Assembly: GCA_000383115.1 (NCBI GenBank)
Contig: KB910521.1
Location: forward strand, 8,789-72,788
Direction: 5' to 3'
DNA length: 64,000 nucleotides
Source: an alpha proteobacterium SCGC AAA015-N04
Lineage (GTDB): Bacteria; Pseudomonadota; Alphaproteobacteria; Puniceispirillales; Marisalimonadaceae
Shown: positions 36,316 through 49,841 of the stretch, piece after piece
Position numbering within the stretch: position 1 is the first letter of the stretch
How the letters are laid out: every line of letters starts with the position of its first letter
Made by a program: the position numbers and the translations under genes
The notes under the pieces: model-generated
Told to the model about the DNA's origin: nothing
Database searches by the model: none
What the model saw: the letters and a program-made list of their open reading frames with translations, nothing else

Positions 36316-36815
36316 ACAAAGATAATAATATTACTCCACTTTTACAAAGACCATACCGTGCATGCGTTGGATTAATGGTTTTTAATAGAGATGGAGACGT
36401 TTTTTGTGGACAACGTTTAGATAATAAATCAGAGGCTTGGCAATTACCTCAAGGAGGGGTAGATGAGGGTGAGTTGCCAATAGAAGCTGGATATAGAGAA
36501 TTAAAAGAAGAAACAAGTATCATCAATGTTCAATTTGTTAGTGAGTACCCAGAATGGCTTAGTTATGATATTCCTTTACCATTAGCAGATAATCTGTGGC
36601 AAGGTAAATTTAGAGGACAAACACAAAGATGGCTTTTATTTCATTTTATGGGTGATGACAAAGAAATAGATATTAATACTAAGCAACCTGAATTTAAAGA
36701 CTGGATTTGGGTTGATCCAGAAGTATTGCCTGAAAAAGCAATTTCATTTAAGAAAGATATTTACAGAAAAATTAATAAAATATTTATTCCTATAATCAAT
36801 AACTTTAACTCGTAA
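36312..36815 (+). CDS. rppH: RNA pyrophosphohydrolase (Nudix)
   Basis: Removes pyrophosphate from the 5' end of mRNA to trigger decay. It is 167 residues with a Nudix box from GGVDEGELP through RELKEETSI (about 46-68; the final Gly of the consensus is Ser, which I believe is common in this subfamily). WQLPQGG just before it is characteristic of RppH. The start is a TTG overlapping the ctpA stop (TTGA); no other good start lies upstream of the conserved PYRACVGLMVFN. End of the gpmI-ctpA-rppH run. Confidence 0.92.
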   Translation: MNKDNNITPLLQRPYRACVGLMVFNRDGDVFCGQRLDNKSEAWQLPQGGVDEGELPIEAGYRELKEETSIINVQFVSEYPEWLSYDIPLPLADNLWQGKFRGQTQRWLLFHFMGDDKEIDINTKQPEFKDWIWVDPEVLPEKAISFKKDIYRKINKIFIPIINNFNS

Positions 36816-36832
36816 CACACTAGTTCAATACT

Positions 36833-38122
36833 ATGAAAAAAAAGATTATCTCAAATAATGAAAAGCTAGTTGATAAAGTTTTTAAAATTTTAACAAAATT
36901 TAAAAACAATCCAAAAGAAATAGAATATGTTTTTACTGAACTTTTTGAAAAAGATTTTGAAGTTCAGCTGAATGAAATAAGTCAACTCCAAAGTGGATTG
37001 TTAAAAGGTTTAGTTATATCAGTAAAAGATTTATTTGATGTTAAAGGGTATCATACCAAAGGAGGAACAAAATTTCTTCAACCTGACATTTCTTTAAATG
37101 ATGCAAAATGTATTTCAAAAATAAGAAAAGCTGGCGGCCTACTTATTGGACATACAAATATGACTGAACTTGCTTACTCAGGTTTAGGTATAAATCCTCA
37201 TTATGGAACTCCAGATAATCCCTCATATCCTGGAGCTGTACCTGGTGGATCAACATCTGGTGGAGCTGTGTCAATTGCTTTGGATTTGTCTGATATTGCA
37301 ATCGGAACAGATACCGGAGGGTCAACAAGGATACCCGCTGCTTTCACAGGAATTACAGGCTTTAAACCTTCACAAGACAACGTTTCAAGAGATGGTGTAC
37401 TTACCCTATCCACTAGCCTAGATAGTGTTGGATTAATGGCAAAAAACGTTGAATTTTGTAAACTTGGCTATCAAGCGATGAGAAGAAAAATTAATACTAA
37501 ACAAGATGAATTAGAAAACAAAAATCTTAAATTCATAATTCCTTCTAACTTTGGTTTTGAGAGTATTGATACTGAAATTAAAGTTGCTTTTGACCTTGCT
37601 AAGAGAAAAATCATTGAAAGTGGATACGAAGTTATTGAAATGAATGTACCAGTTCTAGATTTATACAAAAAAATACCAATTTGGCAATTTGCATCAGTGG
37701 AGTGCGCAACAGAGTATTTTTATTTATATAATGAAAAAAAACATTTAATTGATCCAAATGTATTAAGACGAATCGAACGAGCAAAAGAGGTCACGGCTGT
37801 TGAATATAATTTATTAAAAAAAATAAGAGAAAATTTAATTTTAGAATTTAATCAATTTTTAAAAAATAATTTACTACTTATGCCAACCGTAACAATTAAA
37901 CCACCTTTATTAGAAAAATGTCAAAATAGTGAGTTCTATGATGAAGTAAATTTAGTATCTTTAAGAAACACAACTTTGGCTAATTATATGAATGGTTGTA
38001 GTATTTCTATACCTTATTTTAAAAATAACAAACCTATTGGTATTATGTTAAATGCTACTACAAATCAAGATGATTATCTATTGAGTGTAAGCTATGAAAT
38101 AGAAAAAGTGTTACAGAGATAA
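36833..38122 (+). CDS. Amidase signature family enzyme
   Basis: A 429-residue amidase. The triad is visible: lysine in SVKDLFD (Lys 65), cis-serine in GGSTSGGA near 139, and nucleophile in GTDTGGSTRIPAAFTG near 163. PGAVPGGST precedes the serine loop as in the family. Its stop is 1 base from the convergent atpC stop. The gene sits between housekeeping rppH and atpC and is not part of either pathway, so it is an accessory insertion. The substrate is unknown; it differs clearly from the two other amidases in the window. Confidence 0.9.
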   Translation: MKKKIISNNEKLVDKVFKILTKFKNNPKEIEYVFTELFEKDFEVQLNEISQLQSGLLKGLVISVKDLFDVKGYHTKGGTKFLQPDISLNDAKCISKIRKAGGLLIGHTNMTELAYSGLGINPHYGTPDNPSYPGAVPGGSTSGGAVSIALDLSDIAIGTDTGGSTRIPAAFTGITGFKPSQDNVSRDGVLTLSTSLDSVGLMAKNVEFCKLGYQAMRRKINTKQDELENKNLKFIIPSNFGFESIDTEIKVAFDLAKRKIIESGYEVIEMNVPVLDLYKKIPIWQFASVECATEYFYLYNEKKHLIDPNVLRRIERAKEVTAVEYNLLKKIRENLILEFNQFLKNNLLLMPTVTIKPPLLEKCQNSEFYDEVNLVSLRNTTLANYMNGCSISIPYFKNNKPIGIMLNATTNQDDYLLSVSYEIEKVLQR

Positions 38123-38123
38123 A

Positions 38124-38522
38124 TTAATCTATTTTTTCTAATACAGCCTTAATGAAAGAAGAATTTTTGATAGCGAGATCTGTAATATTTTGATCGCTAT
38201 GATTTTCTTGAGACTGAAAAGCAAGAAGTTTCTCTTCAAGAACTTGTCTATTTGCTTTATCAATCTTTTCAGCTCTTTCTGCTAATATTGTAACCGATGT
38301 TTCATTTATTTCAGCTATTCCACCATCTATCATTATCTGGAATGAAATTTTATTATCATTAAAAATATTAACTAAGCCCCTATCCAAAGTAGATATAACT
38401 TTGGAATGCCTTGGAAGGGCACCAATTTGTCCATCTGATCCTGGTATAATAACCATTTCTACAGGTTCAGATACTATTGTAGCTGAGGGTGTTACTATCG
38501 CTAAATTAGTTGTCTCTGCCAT
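38124..38522 (-). CDS. atpC: F1 ATP synthase epsilon subunit
   Basis: Epsilon subunit of the central stalk, 132 residues: beta-sandwich (about 1-88, with VIIPGSDGQIGALPRHSKVISTL near 25) and a C-terminal helical part (about 90-132). Last gene of the atpHAGDC operon, 29 bases after atpD. Membrane-part genes (atpB, E, F) are elsewhere, as in most alphaproteobacteria. Confidence 0.95.
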   Translation of the reverse strand: MAETTNLAIVTPSATIVSEPVEMVIIPGSDGQIGALPRHSKVISTLDRGLVNIFNDNKISFQIMIDGGIAEINETSVTILAERAEKIDKANRQVLEEKLLAFQSQENHSDQNITDLAIKNSSFIKAVLEKID

Positions 38523-38551
38523 TTATATATAACCTCAAAACATTCAAAGGA

Positions 38552-40003
<1,452 letters not shown>

Positions 40004-40008
40004 TTATA

Positions 40009-40881
40009 CTATAAGGCTTCTGCCCCTGATATAATTTCAATTAATTCTTTAGTAATAACAGCTTGCCTTGTTCTATTATACTGCAAGGTTAAGTTATCTA
40101 TCATCTCCCCAGCATTCCTGGTAGCATTGTCCATTGCAGTCATTCTAGCAGCAAGTTCACTTGCTGTACTTTCAATTTGAGAACTGTATAATTGTGTAGC
40201 TAAGTTACGAGGTAATAAATCATTTAATATTTCTTCTTCACTTGGTTCAAATTCATATATTGAACTAGAATCATTTTCATCAATTTCACTATTTTTAACT
40301 TCAACGGGAATAAGAGATTTAAAAGTAACTTCTTGGCTAATTGCTGAAACAAATTTATTAAATATTACTTTGCATACACCAAATTCATTGTTTTCAAATA
40401 ATTCAATTATTTTTTTTGCCAAAACTTCAGCATCTGTATAATCAGGTGTTGCGGAATTTCCTTCAATTTTTTCAACAAACAAATCAGAAAATTCTCTATT
40501 AAGTGCATCAGCTGATTTTTTACCTACCATTAGTAACTTAACATTTATTCCATCTTCTTTTAGTTTTTTAACTTCAGATCTAACAGTTCTTGTAATTGAT
40601 CCATTAAAACCACCACATAATCCTCTATCTGCAGAAAAAACAACCAATAAATGAGTTTTAATGTCTTCTTTACCACTTAGAAGATCTATAGAATTTGCAA
40701 TTGCTTTAGAAGAAATTTTAGACACAACGCTGTCCATAAGAGACGTATATGGTCTCGAGGCCAATGCCTGCTCTTGAGCCTTACGTAGTTTAGCAGCGGC
40801 AACCATCTTCATTGCTGAAGTAATTTTTTGTGTAGACTTGACTGAACCAATTCTAGTTTTAAGATCTTTTAAAGAAGGCAT
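40009..40881 (-). CDS. atpG: F1 ATP synthase gamma subunit
   Basis: Rotor shaft subunit, 290 residues. The N-terminal helix (MPSLKDLKTRIGSVKSTQKI...) and C-terminal helix (ASELAARMTAMDNATRNAGEMI, then YNRTRQAVITKELIEI) are strongly conserved. A charged, Glu-rich insert near 195-215 (DENDSSSIYEFEPSEEE) is typical of the variable region. It lies between atpA and atpD. Confidence 0.97.
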   Translation of the reverse strand: MPSLKDLKTRIGSVKSTQKITSAMKMVAAAKLRKAQEQALASRPYTSLMDSVVSKISSKAIANSIDLLSGKEDIKTHLLVVFSADRGLCGGFNGSITRTVRSEVKKLKEDGINVKLLMVGKKSADALNREFSDLFVEKIEGNSATPDYTDAEVLAKKIIELFENNEFGVCKVIFNKFVSAISQEVTFKSLIPVEVKNSEIDENDSSSIYEFEPSEEEILNDLLPRNLATQLYSSQIESTASELAARMTAMDNATRNAGEMIDNLTLQYNRTRQAVITKELIEIISGAEAL

Positions 40882-40909
40882 TTAACCTAATCCTTACTAA
40901 TTTAATTTT

Positions 40910-42445
40910 CTAAACAAAATTCTTTACTAATTCGTCTAGCGTGTCTTTGAGAGCTTTTTCAGTGTCATCTGAAATAGATTTATCTTTACTTATTGATTCT
41001 AAAATATTGGAGCTCTTAGTATTTAGTTTTTGGATAAATAATTGTTCAAACTCACCAATTTTTTGGGTTGGGATTTGATCTAGATATCCTTTCACTCCAG
41101 CAAAAATGACAGCTACTTGTTCTTCAACATCCATTGGAGAATATTGAGGTTGTTTAAGTAATTCAGTCAATCTTTCTCCTCTTGATAACAGTTGTCTAGT
41201 TGATGCATCCATATCAGAAGCAAATTGAGCAAAAGCAGCCATTTCGCGATATTGTGCAAGGTCTAACTTGATAGTACCAGCAACTTGCTTCATTGCTTTA
41301 ATTTGAGCAGCTGATCCAACCCTAGAAACTGACAAGCCAACATTAACAGCTGGTCTTATACCTTTATAAAACAATTCTGTTTCGAGAAAAATTTGACCAT
41401 CTGTAATTGAAATGACATTAGTTGGAATGAATGCAGAAACATCGCCACCTTGTGTTTCAATTATAGGAAGGGCTGTTAAAGATCCAGACCCATTTTCACC
41501 ATTTAATTTAGCAGCTCTTTCTAGCAAGCGAGAATGTAGATAAAACACGTCACCTGGGTATGCTTCTCTTCCAGGAGGTCTCCTTAAAAGTAGGGACATT
41601 TGTCTGTAGGCAACTGCTTGTTTAGATAAGTCATCATAAACAATAACCGCGTGCATTCCATTATCTCTGAAAAATTCTCCCATAGCTGCAGCAGAATAGG
41701 GTGCAAGAAATTGCATAGGAGCTGGATCAGAGGCCGTAGCTGCTACAACAATTGAATACTCCAACGCTCCTCTTTCTTCTAAAGTTTTAACGATTTGTGC
41801 TACTGTAGATCTTTTTTGACCCACAGCTACATAGATACAAAACAATTTCTTAGCATCGTCTTTACCAGCTTTATCATTAGTACTTTTTTGATTTAAAAAA
41901 GTATCTATCGCAATGGCCGTTTTACCGGTTTGCCTATCCCCAATAATAAGCTCTCTTTGCCCTCTTCCAACAGGAATAAGTGAATCGATTGCCTTCAGTC
42001 CAGTTTGCATAGGTTCACTCACTGACTCCCTTGGCATAATACCTGGAGCTTTAGCCTCAACTCTTGATCTTTTAACGTTTTTAAGAGCACCTTTCCCGTC
42101 TATGGGGTTACCAAGTGCGTCAACAACTCTTCCCAAGAGGCCTTTACCTATTGGAACATCAACGATAGAACCTGTTCTTTTGACAACATCGCCCTCTTTG
42201 ATTGTTTTGTCGCTACCAAATATAACCACACCGACATTATCTCTTTCTAGATTCAAAGCCATACCGGCAATATCACCAGGAAACTCAACCATTTCACCTG
42301 CTTGTATCTGATCAAGTCCATAGACACGCGCAATTCCATCTCCCACTGATAAGACCTTACCAACTTCTGTAACTTCAGCATCAGCCCCAAAATTTTCAAT
42401 CTGATCTTTTAATATTGTTGATATTTCTGCTGCACGAATATCCAT
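40910..42445 (-). CDS. atpA: F1 ATP synthase alpha subunit
   Basis: Non-catalytic nucleotide-binding subunit, 511 residues. The P-loop is GDRQTGKTA near 170; the arginine-finger region is [10 protein letters not shown] near 375. The N-terminal helix [19 protein letters not shown] contacts the delta subunit. Its ATG overlaps the atpH stop by 1 base (TAATG). Confidence 0.98.
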   Translation of the reverse strand: MDIRAAEISTILKDQIENFGADAEVTEVGKVLSVGDGIARVYGLDQIQAGEMVEFPGDIAGMALNLERDNVGVVIFGSDKTIKEGDVVKRTGSIVDVPIGKGLLGRVVDALGNPIDGKGALKNVKRSRVEAKAPGIMPRESVSEPMQTGLKAIDSLIPVGRGQRELIIGDRQTGKTAIAIDTFLNQKSTNDKAGKDDAKKLFCIYVAVGQKRSTVAQIVKTLEERGALEYSIVVAATASDPAPMQFLAPYSAAAMGEFFRDNGMHAVIVYDDLSKQAVAYRQMSLLLRRPPGREAYPGDVFYLHSRLLERAAKLNGENGSGSLTALPIIETQGGDVSAFIPTNVISITDGQIFLETELFYKGIRPAVNVGLSVSRVGSAAQIKAMKQVAGTIKLDLAQYREMAAFAQFASDMDASTRQLLSRGERLTELLKQPQYSPMDVEEQVAVIFAGVKGYLDQIPTQKIGEFEQLFIQKLNTKSSNILESISKDKSISDDTEKALKDTLDELVKNFV

Positions 42446-42996
42446 TAGTTTGTACCTCTCATAGCTATTTCAAGTCTATTTAATTTAGTTTTTAATGAGT
42501 TATCTATCATTTTGGAACCTATTTTAACAATAAGACCTCCAATTAAACTTTTATCAACGCTTGTTAATAAAATTATTTTTTTTATTCCCGTTGCTTCAGA
42601 AATTGCTGATACAACTTTTTTTTGTTGATTCTGGTCAAGTGCAAATGATGACGTGACTTCAGCTTTAACCTCACCATTAATTCTAGATACTTCTGACAAA
42701 AAATCCTCAATTACCTCGTTGATTATTATTAATCTTCCATTATTTGCCAAGGTTCCAAAAAATTTTATAGATAAATCTTGGGCTTTAGCTTTATTTAAAA
42801 TTTTAAGTATTGAATTTTGTTTATCTGTTTTAGATATAGCAGGCGACTTGATTAAGTTAGATAAAGAATGACTTTCCATAAGTAACTCTTTAAGCCTTAT
42901 AAAGTCATCAACTATTTTTGTTAAAATTTTTTTTTCTTCAGCTAATTCATATATAGCTTTAGCATATCTACCTGACAAACCAGATGAAACGCTCAT
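42445..42996 (-). CDS. atpH: F1 ATP synthase delta subunit
   Basis: Peripheral stalk (OSCP) subunit, 183 residues: N-terminal helical domain ([16 protein letters not shown] near 6) and the C-terminal [22 protein letters not shown] segment near 150. A GTG at 42999 is also in frame; I prefer the ATG at 42996, which has AAGGAAAG upstream. First gene of the F1 operon. Confidence 0.94.
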   Translation of the reverse strand: MSVSSGLSGRYAKAIYELAEEKKILTKIVDDFIRLKELLMESHSLSNLIKSPAISKTDKQNSILKILNKAKAQDLSIKFFGTLANNGRLIIINEVIEDFLSEVSRINGEVKAEVTSSFALDQNQQKKVVSAISEATGIKKIILLTSVDKSLIGGLIVKIGSKMIDNSLKTKLNRLEIAMRGTN

Positions 42997-43091
42997 CACA
43001 ATACTTTCCTTTTAAGTAAATAAAATAATAAGGATAGCTACCACAGCATTCATATCAATGCAAGTAACAAGGGCATCAAATTGAATTAATT

Positions 43092-45326
43092 TTAAATAAA
43101 AGAAAATGGGTCAATATCTATAGTTAATTTAATGTGGTTTGGTGTATTGATTTTTCTTGTCCAATTCAAAATTACATCTTGAATATTAACATTTTTATCA
43201 GATTTTATTAAAAATCTTCTTCTAAATCTCCCTCTTAAAAAATATAATGCTGCTGGGGCAGGTCCAAAAATCTTAACATTTTTAAATAATGGAGCTAATT
43301 TCAACAATTCTAATGAAAAAGTTTCTAATTTTTTTTCTAATTTAGATGATAATATTATAGCGGCTAACCTACCATAAGGAGGCATATTAGCGTATTGTCT
43401 TGACATTAGCTCGTTATCAAAAAATTCATTTCGATTATTTTTGGCAATTGCATTTATAATTGGATTTTTACTATCATAAGTTTGAATAAGGACAACGCCT
43501 TTGTCTTCATCTTTTTTTGAATGTCTACCTGATCTTCCTGATACTTGTTGTAAAACCTGAAAGGTTCTCTCTGATGCTCTTAGATCAGCACCAGACAATC
43601 CAACATCACTATCGACAATACCAACCAATTTTAAATTTGGAAAATCATGCCCTTTAGCAATCATTTGTGTTCCAATAACAATATCTACTTTATTATTTTT
43701 TATTTTTTCAACTGTATCATTAAGTATTTTATGATTATTCATGGTATCACTCGATAAAACTATTAATCTTGCCAGAGGAAAGGTTTCTCTAATTTCTTCT
43801 TCGATACGCTCAACCCCTGGACCACAACCTCTAATCTGACCTTTAACACCACATTTCATACAAATGTTTTCAAATATTCTTGAATGTCCACAATGGTGAC
43901 AAACTAAAATATTTTTTGACCTGTGCTCAACTAGCCAGGCATCACAATTAACACACTTGATTTTATCTCCACATGAATTGCAAATTGATAATGGCGCATA
44001 ACCTCTTCTATTTAAAAATAATAAACTTTGTTCTTTCTTTTTTAATTTACTTTCTATTTCACCTACAAGTAAGGGAGACAGCCATTTCCCTTTATCTGGT
44101 GGAAAAATAGTTAAATCAATAAGTTTAACATGAGGTAGAGTTGCTCCAGTTGCTCTTTTTGGCAAAGTTAAATGAATATATTTACCATTTTTTGCGTTGT
44201 AATATGTTTCTAATGATGGTGTTGCAGAAGCTAAAACTATTGGAACTGAGGATCTTGTAGATCTGTAGATAGCCATATCCCTAGCATTATAGCGAATATT
44301 TTCTTCTTGTTTAAAAGCTTGCTCGTGCTCTTCATCAACAATAATTAAACCTAAATTTGAAATCGGAATCATTAACGCAGATCTTGCTCCTACAATTACT
44401 TTAGCTGAGCCATTTAATGAGGATAACCAAATAATTTTCTTTTTTTTCTTTGTTATTTCAGAGTTCCAAACTAGTGGAGCAAAAGAAAATTTTTCGAAAA
44501 ATCTTTTTTCCCAATCTGGCGTTAAAACTATCTCTGGGAGTAAAATTAGTGCTTGCTTGCCTTGATATAAACAGGTCCTAACTGTTTCAAAGTAAGTTTC
44601 AGTTTTACCAGAACCAGGGACCCCATCAAGTAAAAAACAATCTGATTTTGAGTTAATAATTGATTTATTAATTCTATCTACTGCAAGTTTTTGTTCTAAA
44701 TTTAAAAAATCATAATTTTTTTTATTTTCTTCAGAATTTTTCAATAAATTATGATTTAAATTAACTTTTTTGAAGACTTTCCTTTCTAGGATTAATTTTT
44801 TTTGGACCATATCTTTCAAAATTGCTTTTGAAACACCCGTATGTTTTGTTATCATAAATTGGGACTTTTCTATATTTAAATTTGATAGAAAATCTAAGAC
44901 TATTTTACGTTTTTTAGAAATTTTAATGTCTTTAAATTCATTTATTTCATTATCATTTAGTAAATTACTTTTATAAAGTTTTTCATAATCCGGAGAAGTA
45001 ATGGCTTCTATTGGAGATAATATCATTTTTAAAATCAGTCCTCTGAATACACAATACCAACTCGCTAAAAAGTTCATTAATTCAATTGAAGGCTTTGGTA
45101 TTGGCTGAAGATCATAAACTTTAAGAACTGTTTTCAATTTTCTTTTAGGTATGTTTTTTGTACCATCACCAATGATTATACCAACAATTTTTCTTTTTCC
45201 AAAAGGAACCAATACGATTTGACCAACATTTAAATTAATATTTTCATATTCTAAAACGTAGTCAAATGGATCGTTGAAAGGCCCACTGACTAAGACAGAC
45301 ACTTCTTTTGAATTTACAATTTTCAT
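43092..45326 (-). CDS. priA: Primosomal protein N' (replication restart helicase)
   Basis: PriA reloads the replisome at stalled forks. It is 744 residues. The N-terminal DNA-binding region (about 1-110) is followed by a winged-helix part, then the superfamily 2 helicase with Walker A GVPGSGKTETYFE near 238 and a DEEH box near 330. The zinc-binding cysteines (CNSCGDKIKCVNC, CHHCGHSR, CMKCG) lie at about 455-500. Helicase motif VI is QVSGRSGRHSK near 605. It lies just upstream of the F1 operon on the same strand and divergent from the transaldolase. Confidence 0.96.
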   Translation of the reverse strand: MKIVNSKEVSVLVSGPFNDPFDYVLEYENINLNVGQIVLVPFGKRKIVGIIIGDGTKNIPKRKLKTVLKVYDLQPIPKPSIELMNFLASWYCVFRGLILKMILSPIEAITSPDYEKLYKSNLLNDNEINEFKDIKISKKRKIVLDFLSNLNIEKSQFMITKHTGVSKAILKDMVQKKLILERKVFKKVNLNHNLLKNSEENKKNYDFLNLEQKLAVDRINKSIINSKSDCFLLDGVPGSGKTETYFETVRTCLYQGKQALILLPEIVLTPDWEKRFFEKFSFAPLVWNSEITKKKKKIIWLSSLNGSAKVIVGARSALMIPISNLGLIIVDEEHEQAFKQEENIRYNARDMAIYRSTRSSVPIVLASATPSLETYYNAKNGKYIHLTLPKRATGATLPHVKLIDLTIFPPDKGKWLSPLLVGEIESKLKKKEQSLLFLNRRGYAPLSICNSCGDKIKCVNCDAWLVEHRSKNILVCHHCGHSRIFENICMKCGVKGQIRGCGPGVERIEEEIRETFPLARLIVLSSDTMNNHKILNDTVEKIKNNKVDIVIGTQMIAKGHDFPNLKLVGIVDSDVGLSGADLRASERTFQVLQQVSGRSGRHSKKDEDKGVVLIQTYDSKNPIINAIAKNNRNEFFDNELMSRQYANMPPYGRLAAIILSSKLEKKLETFSLELLKLAPLFKNVKIFGPAPAALYFLRGRFRRRFLIKSDKNVNIQDVILNWTRKINTPNHIKLTIDIDPFSFI

Positions 45327-45440
45327 TTACTATCTTTATGAAATAAGTTTAAAGCTAAATATAGTTATAATTTTTAAATAGTGTATTATAAATTATGATT
45401 AATGAAATGTTTAAACTTAAAAAAGTTCAAAGGATAAGAG

Positions 45441-46094
45441 ATGCAATTATTTATAGACACTGCTGATATAGAGGAAATTAAATCGTTAAATATTACTGGG
45501 TTGATTGACGGTGTTACTACTAACCCGTCTTTAATAGCTAAATCTGGCAGAAATATAATTAGTACTATTGAAGAAATTTGCAATGAAGTGTCAGGACCAG
45601 TGAGTGCAGAAGTCACTGCAATAGATTTTGATAGTATGTTATTAGAAGGTAAAAAACTCTCTTCGATTGCTCAAAATGTTGCAATTAAAGTTCCTTTAAC
45701 ATATGACGGCTTAAGAGCGTGTAAAGTATTTTCTGAAGATGATATTATGGTTAATGTCACCTTATGTTTTAGTGCAGCTCAAGCCCTTTTAGCTGCAAAA
45801 GCAGGAGCAACTTTTATATCTCCTTTTATTGGAAGATTAAATGACATTGGTGCTGATGGAATGAATTTGATCTCTGACATTACTGAGATCTACGATATTC
45901 ATGGATTTGAAACTAAAGTCCTTGCTGCTTCAATAAGAAGCGTTCAGGATATTGTAGATTCCGCCAAATTAGGTGCAGATGTTGCTACAGTACCACCAAA
46001 ATTTTTAAAAGCTATGTATGATCATCCCCTAACTGATAAAGGCTTATCGGACTTTCTATCAGATTGGAAAAAAACGGGACAAACAATTTTGTAA
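45441..46094 (+). CDS. Small transaldolase / fructose-6-phosphate aldolase
   Basis: A 217-residue transaldolase of the compact TalC/Fsa type. The Schiff-base lysine is in [12 protein letters not shown] (Lys 83). [28 protein letters not shown] and [13 protein letters not shown] are family signatures. Sequence alone does not separate transaldolase from fructose-6-phosphate aldolase; in the conserved priA-tal-xerC neighbourhood a transaldolase in the pentose phosphate pathway is likely. Ribosome site AAAGGA precedes the ATG. Confidence 0.93.
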   Translation: MQLFIDTADIEEIKSLNITGLIDGVTTNPSLIAKSGRNIISTIEEICNEVSGPVSAEVTAIDFDSMLLEGKKLSSIAQNVAIKVPLTYDGLRACKVFSEDDIMVNVTLCFSAAQALLAAKAGATFISPFIGRLNDIGADGMNLISDITEIYDIHGFETKVLAASIRSVQDIVDSAKLGADVATVPPKFLKAMYDHPLTDKGLSDFLSDWKKTGQTIL

Positions 46095-46099
46095 TAGAT

Positions 46100-47017
46100 G
46101 TGGAAAAATTGAACAAAAATAATATTTCTAAAAATGAAAATAGTACAATTTTGTACTGGATAAAATATCTAGAAACAATTCGTGGTTATGGGGATCACAC
46201 CCTAGATGCATACAGAAGAGACGTAACAGAATTTTCAAATTTTTGTAATGGGAAAAATTATAAATTTTTGTTACCAGATAAATACATTTTTAGAGAATTT
46301 TTGTCAATTTTGTCTGAAAGACAATTATCTAGACCAACGCTCGCTAGAAAAGTATCAAGTTTAAAAAATTTTTACAAATTCCTTATTAGAGACAAAATTA
46401 TTCCTTCACTCGACATGTCTATCTTTAAAAGTCCAAAACTTAGAAGATCATTTCCAAAGTCCATAGAATCAAATCTAGTAGCACAGGCGTTAGAATCAAT
46501 TATGAATAATGAAATTGATCATTGGATAAATCTCCGTGACAGGGCAGTATTACTTCTATTATATGGTTCAGGTTTAAGAATAAGTGAAGCCTTATCCTTA
46601 AAAAGAAAAGAGGCACCTAATGGTGATTGGTTAAGAGTAAAAGGTAAAGGTAACAAATATCGAGACGTGCCTCTTTTACCAATTATTTGTGAAGGGGTTA
46701 AGCAATATATAGATCATTGTCCATTTGATACAAAAGGTGATGAACCACTTTTTTTAGGAAAAAGAGGTGGAGAATTATCGCCAAGAATAATTCAAAGAAG
46801 ATTAGAAAATCTTAGATATGAATTGGGATTGCCATCCCATACAACCCCACATGCATTACGCCATGCTTTTGCAACTCACTTATTATCTGGTGGAGCAGAT
46901 TTAAGAGCCATACAACAATTGTTAGGCCACTCTAGTCTTTCAACCACACAAAGATATACAGATGTTAACGAAACTGAGTTGTTGAAATTGCATAAGTCTA
47001 TACATCCTCGCTCATAA
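46100..47017 (+). CDS. xerC: Tyrosine recombinase XerC-like
   Basis: Site-specific recombinase that resolves chromosome dimers at dif. The core-binding SAM-like domain is at about 20-115. The catalytic domain has Arg 160 (GSGLRISEAL), Lys near 183 (VKGKGNKYRDVPL), HALRH (His 251, Arg 254), His 277 (LLGHSSLSTT) and Tyr 286 (QRYTDVN). All active-site residues are present. I use the GTG at 46100 just after the transaldolase stop (305 residues); a TTG at 46064 is also in frame. A bidirectional terminator follows. Confidence 0.92.
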   Translation: MEKLNKNNISKNENSTILYWIKYLETIRGYGDHTLDAYRRDVTEFSNFCNGKNYKFLLPDKYIFREFLSILSERQLSRPTLARKVSSLKNFYKFLIRDKIIPSLDMSIFKSPKLRRSFPKSIESNLVAQALESIMNNEIDHWINLRDRAVLLLLYGSGLRISEALSLKRKEAPNGDWLRVKGKGNKYRDVPLLPIICEGVKQYIDHCPFDTKGDEPLFLGKRGGELSPRIIQRRLENLRYELGLPSHTTPHALRHAFATHLLSGGADLRAIQQLLGHSSLSTTQRYTDVNETELLKLHKSIHPRS

Positions 47018-47050
47018 AAAAGGCGGTTTTGAATTTTCAACCGCCTTTTT
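47017..47050. terminator. Bidirectional terminator between xerC and katG
   Basis: Perfect 12-base arms (47017-47028 and 47039-47050, core GGCGGTT/AACCGCC) are flanked by A and T runs, so a T-tail follows the stem on either strand. It separates the convergent xerC (stop 47017) and katG (stop 47071). Confidence 0.9.
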
Positions 47051-47070
47051 CCATTTATTGATTTAGCATT

Positions 47071-49230
<2,160 letters not shown>

Positions 49231-49249
49231 TTAAAAACTCGATAGATTA

Positions 49250-49278
49250 AAAATATGAAGACTGGAAGTTTATGTCAA
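49250..49278 (-). promoter_or_regulatory. katG sigma-70 promoter
   Basis: On the minus strand a perfect -35 TTGACA (49278-49273), a 17-base spacer and TATTTT (49255-49250) stand about 45 bases before the katG ATG. Confidence 0.75.
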
Positions 49279-49282
49279 GTAG

Positions 49283-49299
49283 TTTAGAACGGTTTTAAA
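49283..49299. promoter_or_regulatory. Irr/ICE-like palindrome upstream of katG promoter
   Basis: TTTAGAACGGTTTTAAA is an imperfect 17-bp palindrome (only one mismatched pair besides the centre) immediately upstream of the katG -35 box. It resembles the iron control element (TTTAGAA...TTCTAAA type) bound by Irr in other alphaproteobacteria. The adjacent irr gene supports this reading. Confidence 0.6.
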
Positions 49300-49308
49300 G
49301 TAAAAACT

Positions 49309-49707
49309 TTAAGTTTGTTTCTTTAACTTAATTAACACTTCGACTCCGCTATTCATATAACCTCTGGGAATTTCTGGAAGCTTAAACAGGTTTATTTCTT
49401 CATTTTCAATATCAATTAATTCACCAGTCTCTTCATCTAAAAAGTGATGGTGTTGGTCTATATTGGTATCAAAAATAGCAGTTTCTTTAGAAGACTCTAC
49501 TTGTTTAATAAGTCCACAATTTCTAAATTTTTTGAGACAATTGTAGATAGTAGCGATCGACATAGAGTTACCTGAAGAATTAATCTCATTTTGTAAATTT
49601 TCAGCAGTAAAATGTCGATTAACTCCATTTAAAAGAATGTTTGCAATTATCATTCTTTGTTTTGTAGGCCTTAGCCCTGCATTTCTTAATTTTTCTTTAT
49701 TATTCAT
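49309..49707 (-). CDS. irr: Fur family regulator, Irr-like
   Basis: A 132-residue Fur-superfamily repressor. The N-terminal winged helix (GLRPTKQRMIIANILL, MSIATIYNCLKKFRNCGLI) is followed by a short dimerisation domain with a QHHHF histidine triplet near 90 and DEETGELIDIENEEI. The histidine cluster, the RPTKQR start and the lack of C-terminal CxxC zinc motifs match Irr (haem-responsive iron regulator of alphaproteobacteria) better than Fur or PerR. It lies 102 bases upstream of katG in the same direction. A palindrome in its own promoter region suggests autoregulation. Confidence 0.82.
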   Translation of the reverse strand: MNNKEKLRNAGLRPTKQRMIIANILLNGVNRHFTAENLQNEINSSGNSMSIATIYNCLKKFRNCGLIKQVESSKETAIFDTNIDQHHHFLDEETGELIDIENEEINLFKLPEIPRGYMNSGVEVLIKLKKQT

Positions 49708-49726
49708 TATTATAACAGTATACTAT

Positions 49727-49743
49727 TTGATAATAATTCTCAA
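49727..49743. promoter_or_regulatory. Iron-box-like palindrome upstream of irr
   Basis: TTGATAATAATTCTCAA is a 17-bp near-palindrome (two mismatched positions per strand). It lies 20-36 bases upstream of the irr ATG and within the divergent spacer to the amidase. It resembles GATAAT-type Fur boxes; the bound regulator is unknown. Confidence 0.5.
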
Positions 49744-49841
49744 TAAACAATTAATTTATTATATTATTATGTCATTTTATTCATTCATGCTTTACGTATG
49801 CCAAATAAAATGTGATCTTCATCATATCAAAAGGAGTAAAT

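Noticed and set aside
46100-47017. Tyrosine recombinase as sign of an integrated mobile element
   Set aside because: It is the XerC-type housekeeping recombinase in the conserved priA-transaldolase neighbourhood; no att repeats or cargo genes are visible.
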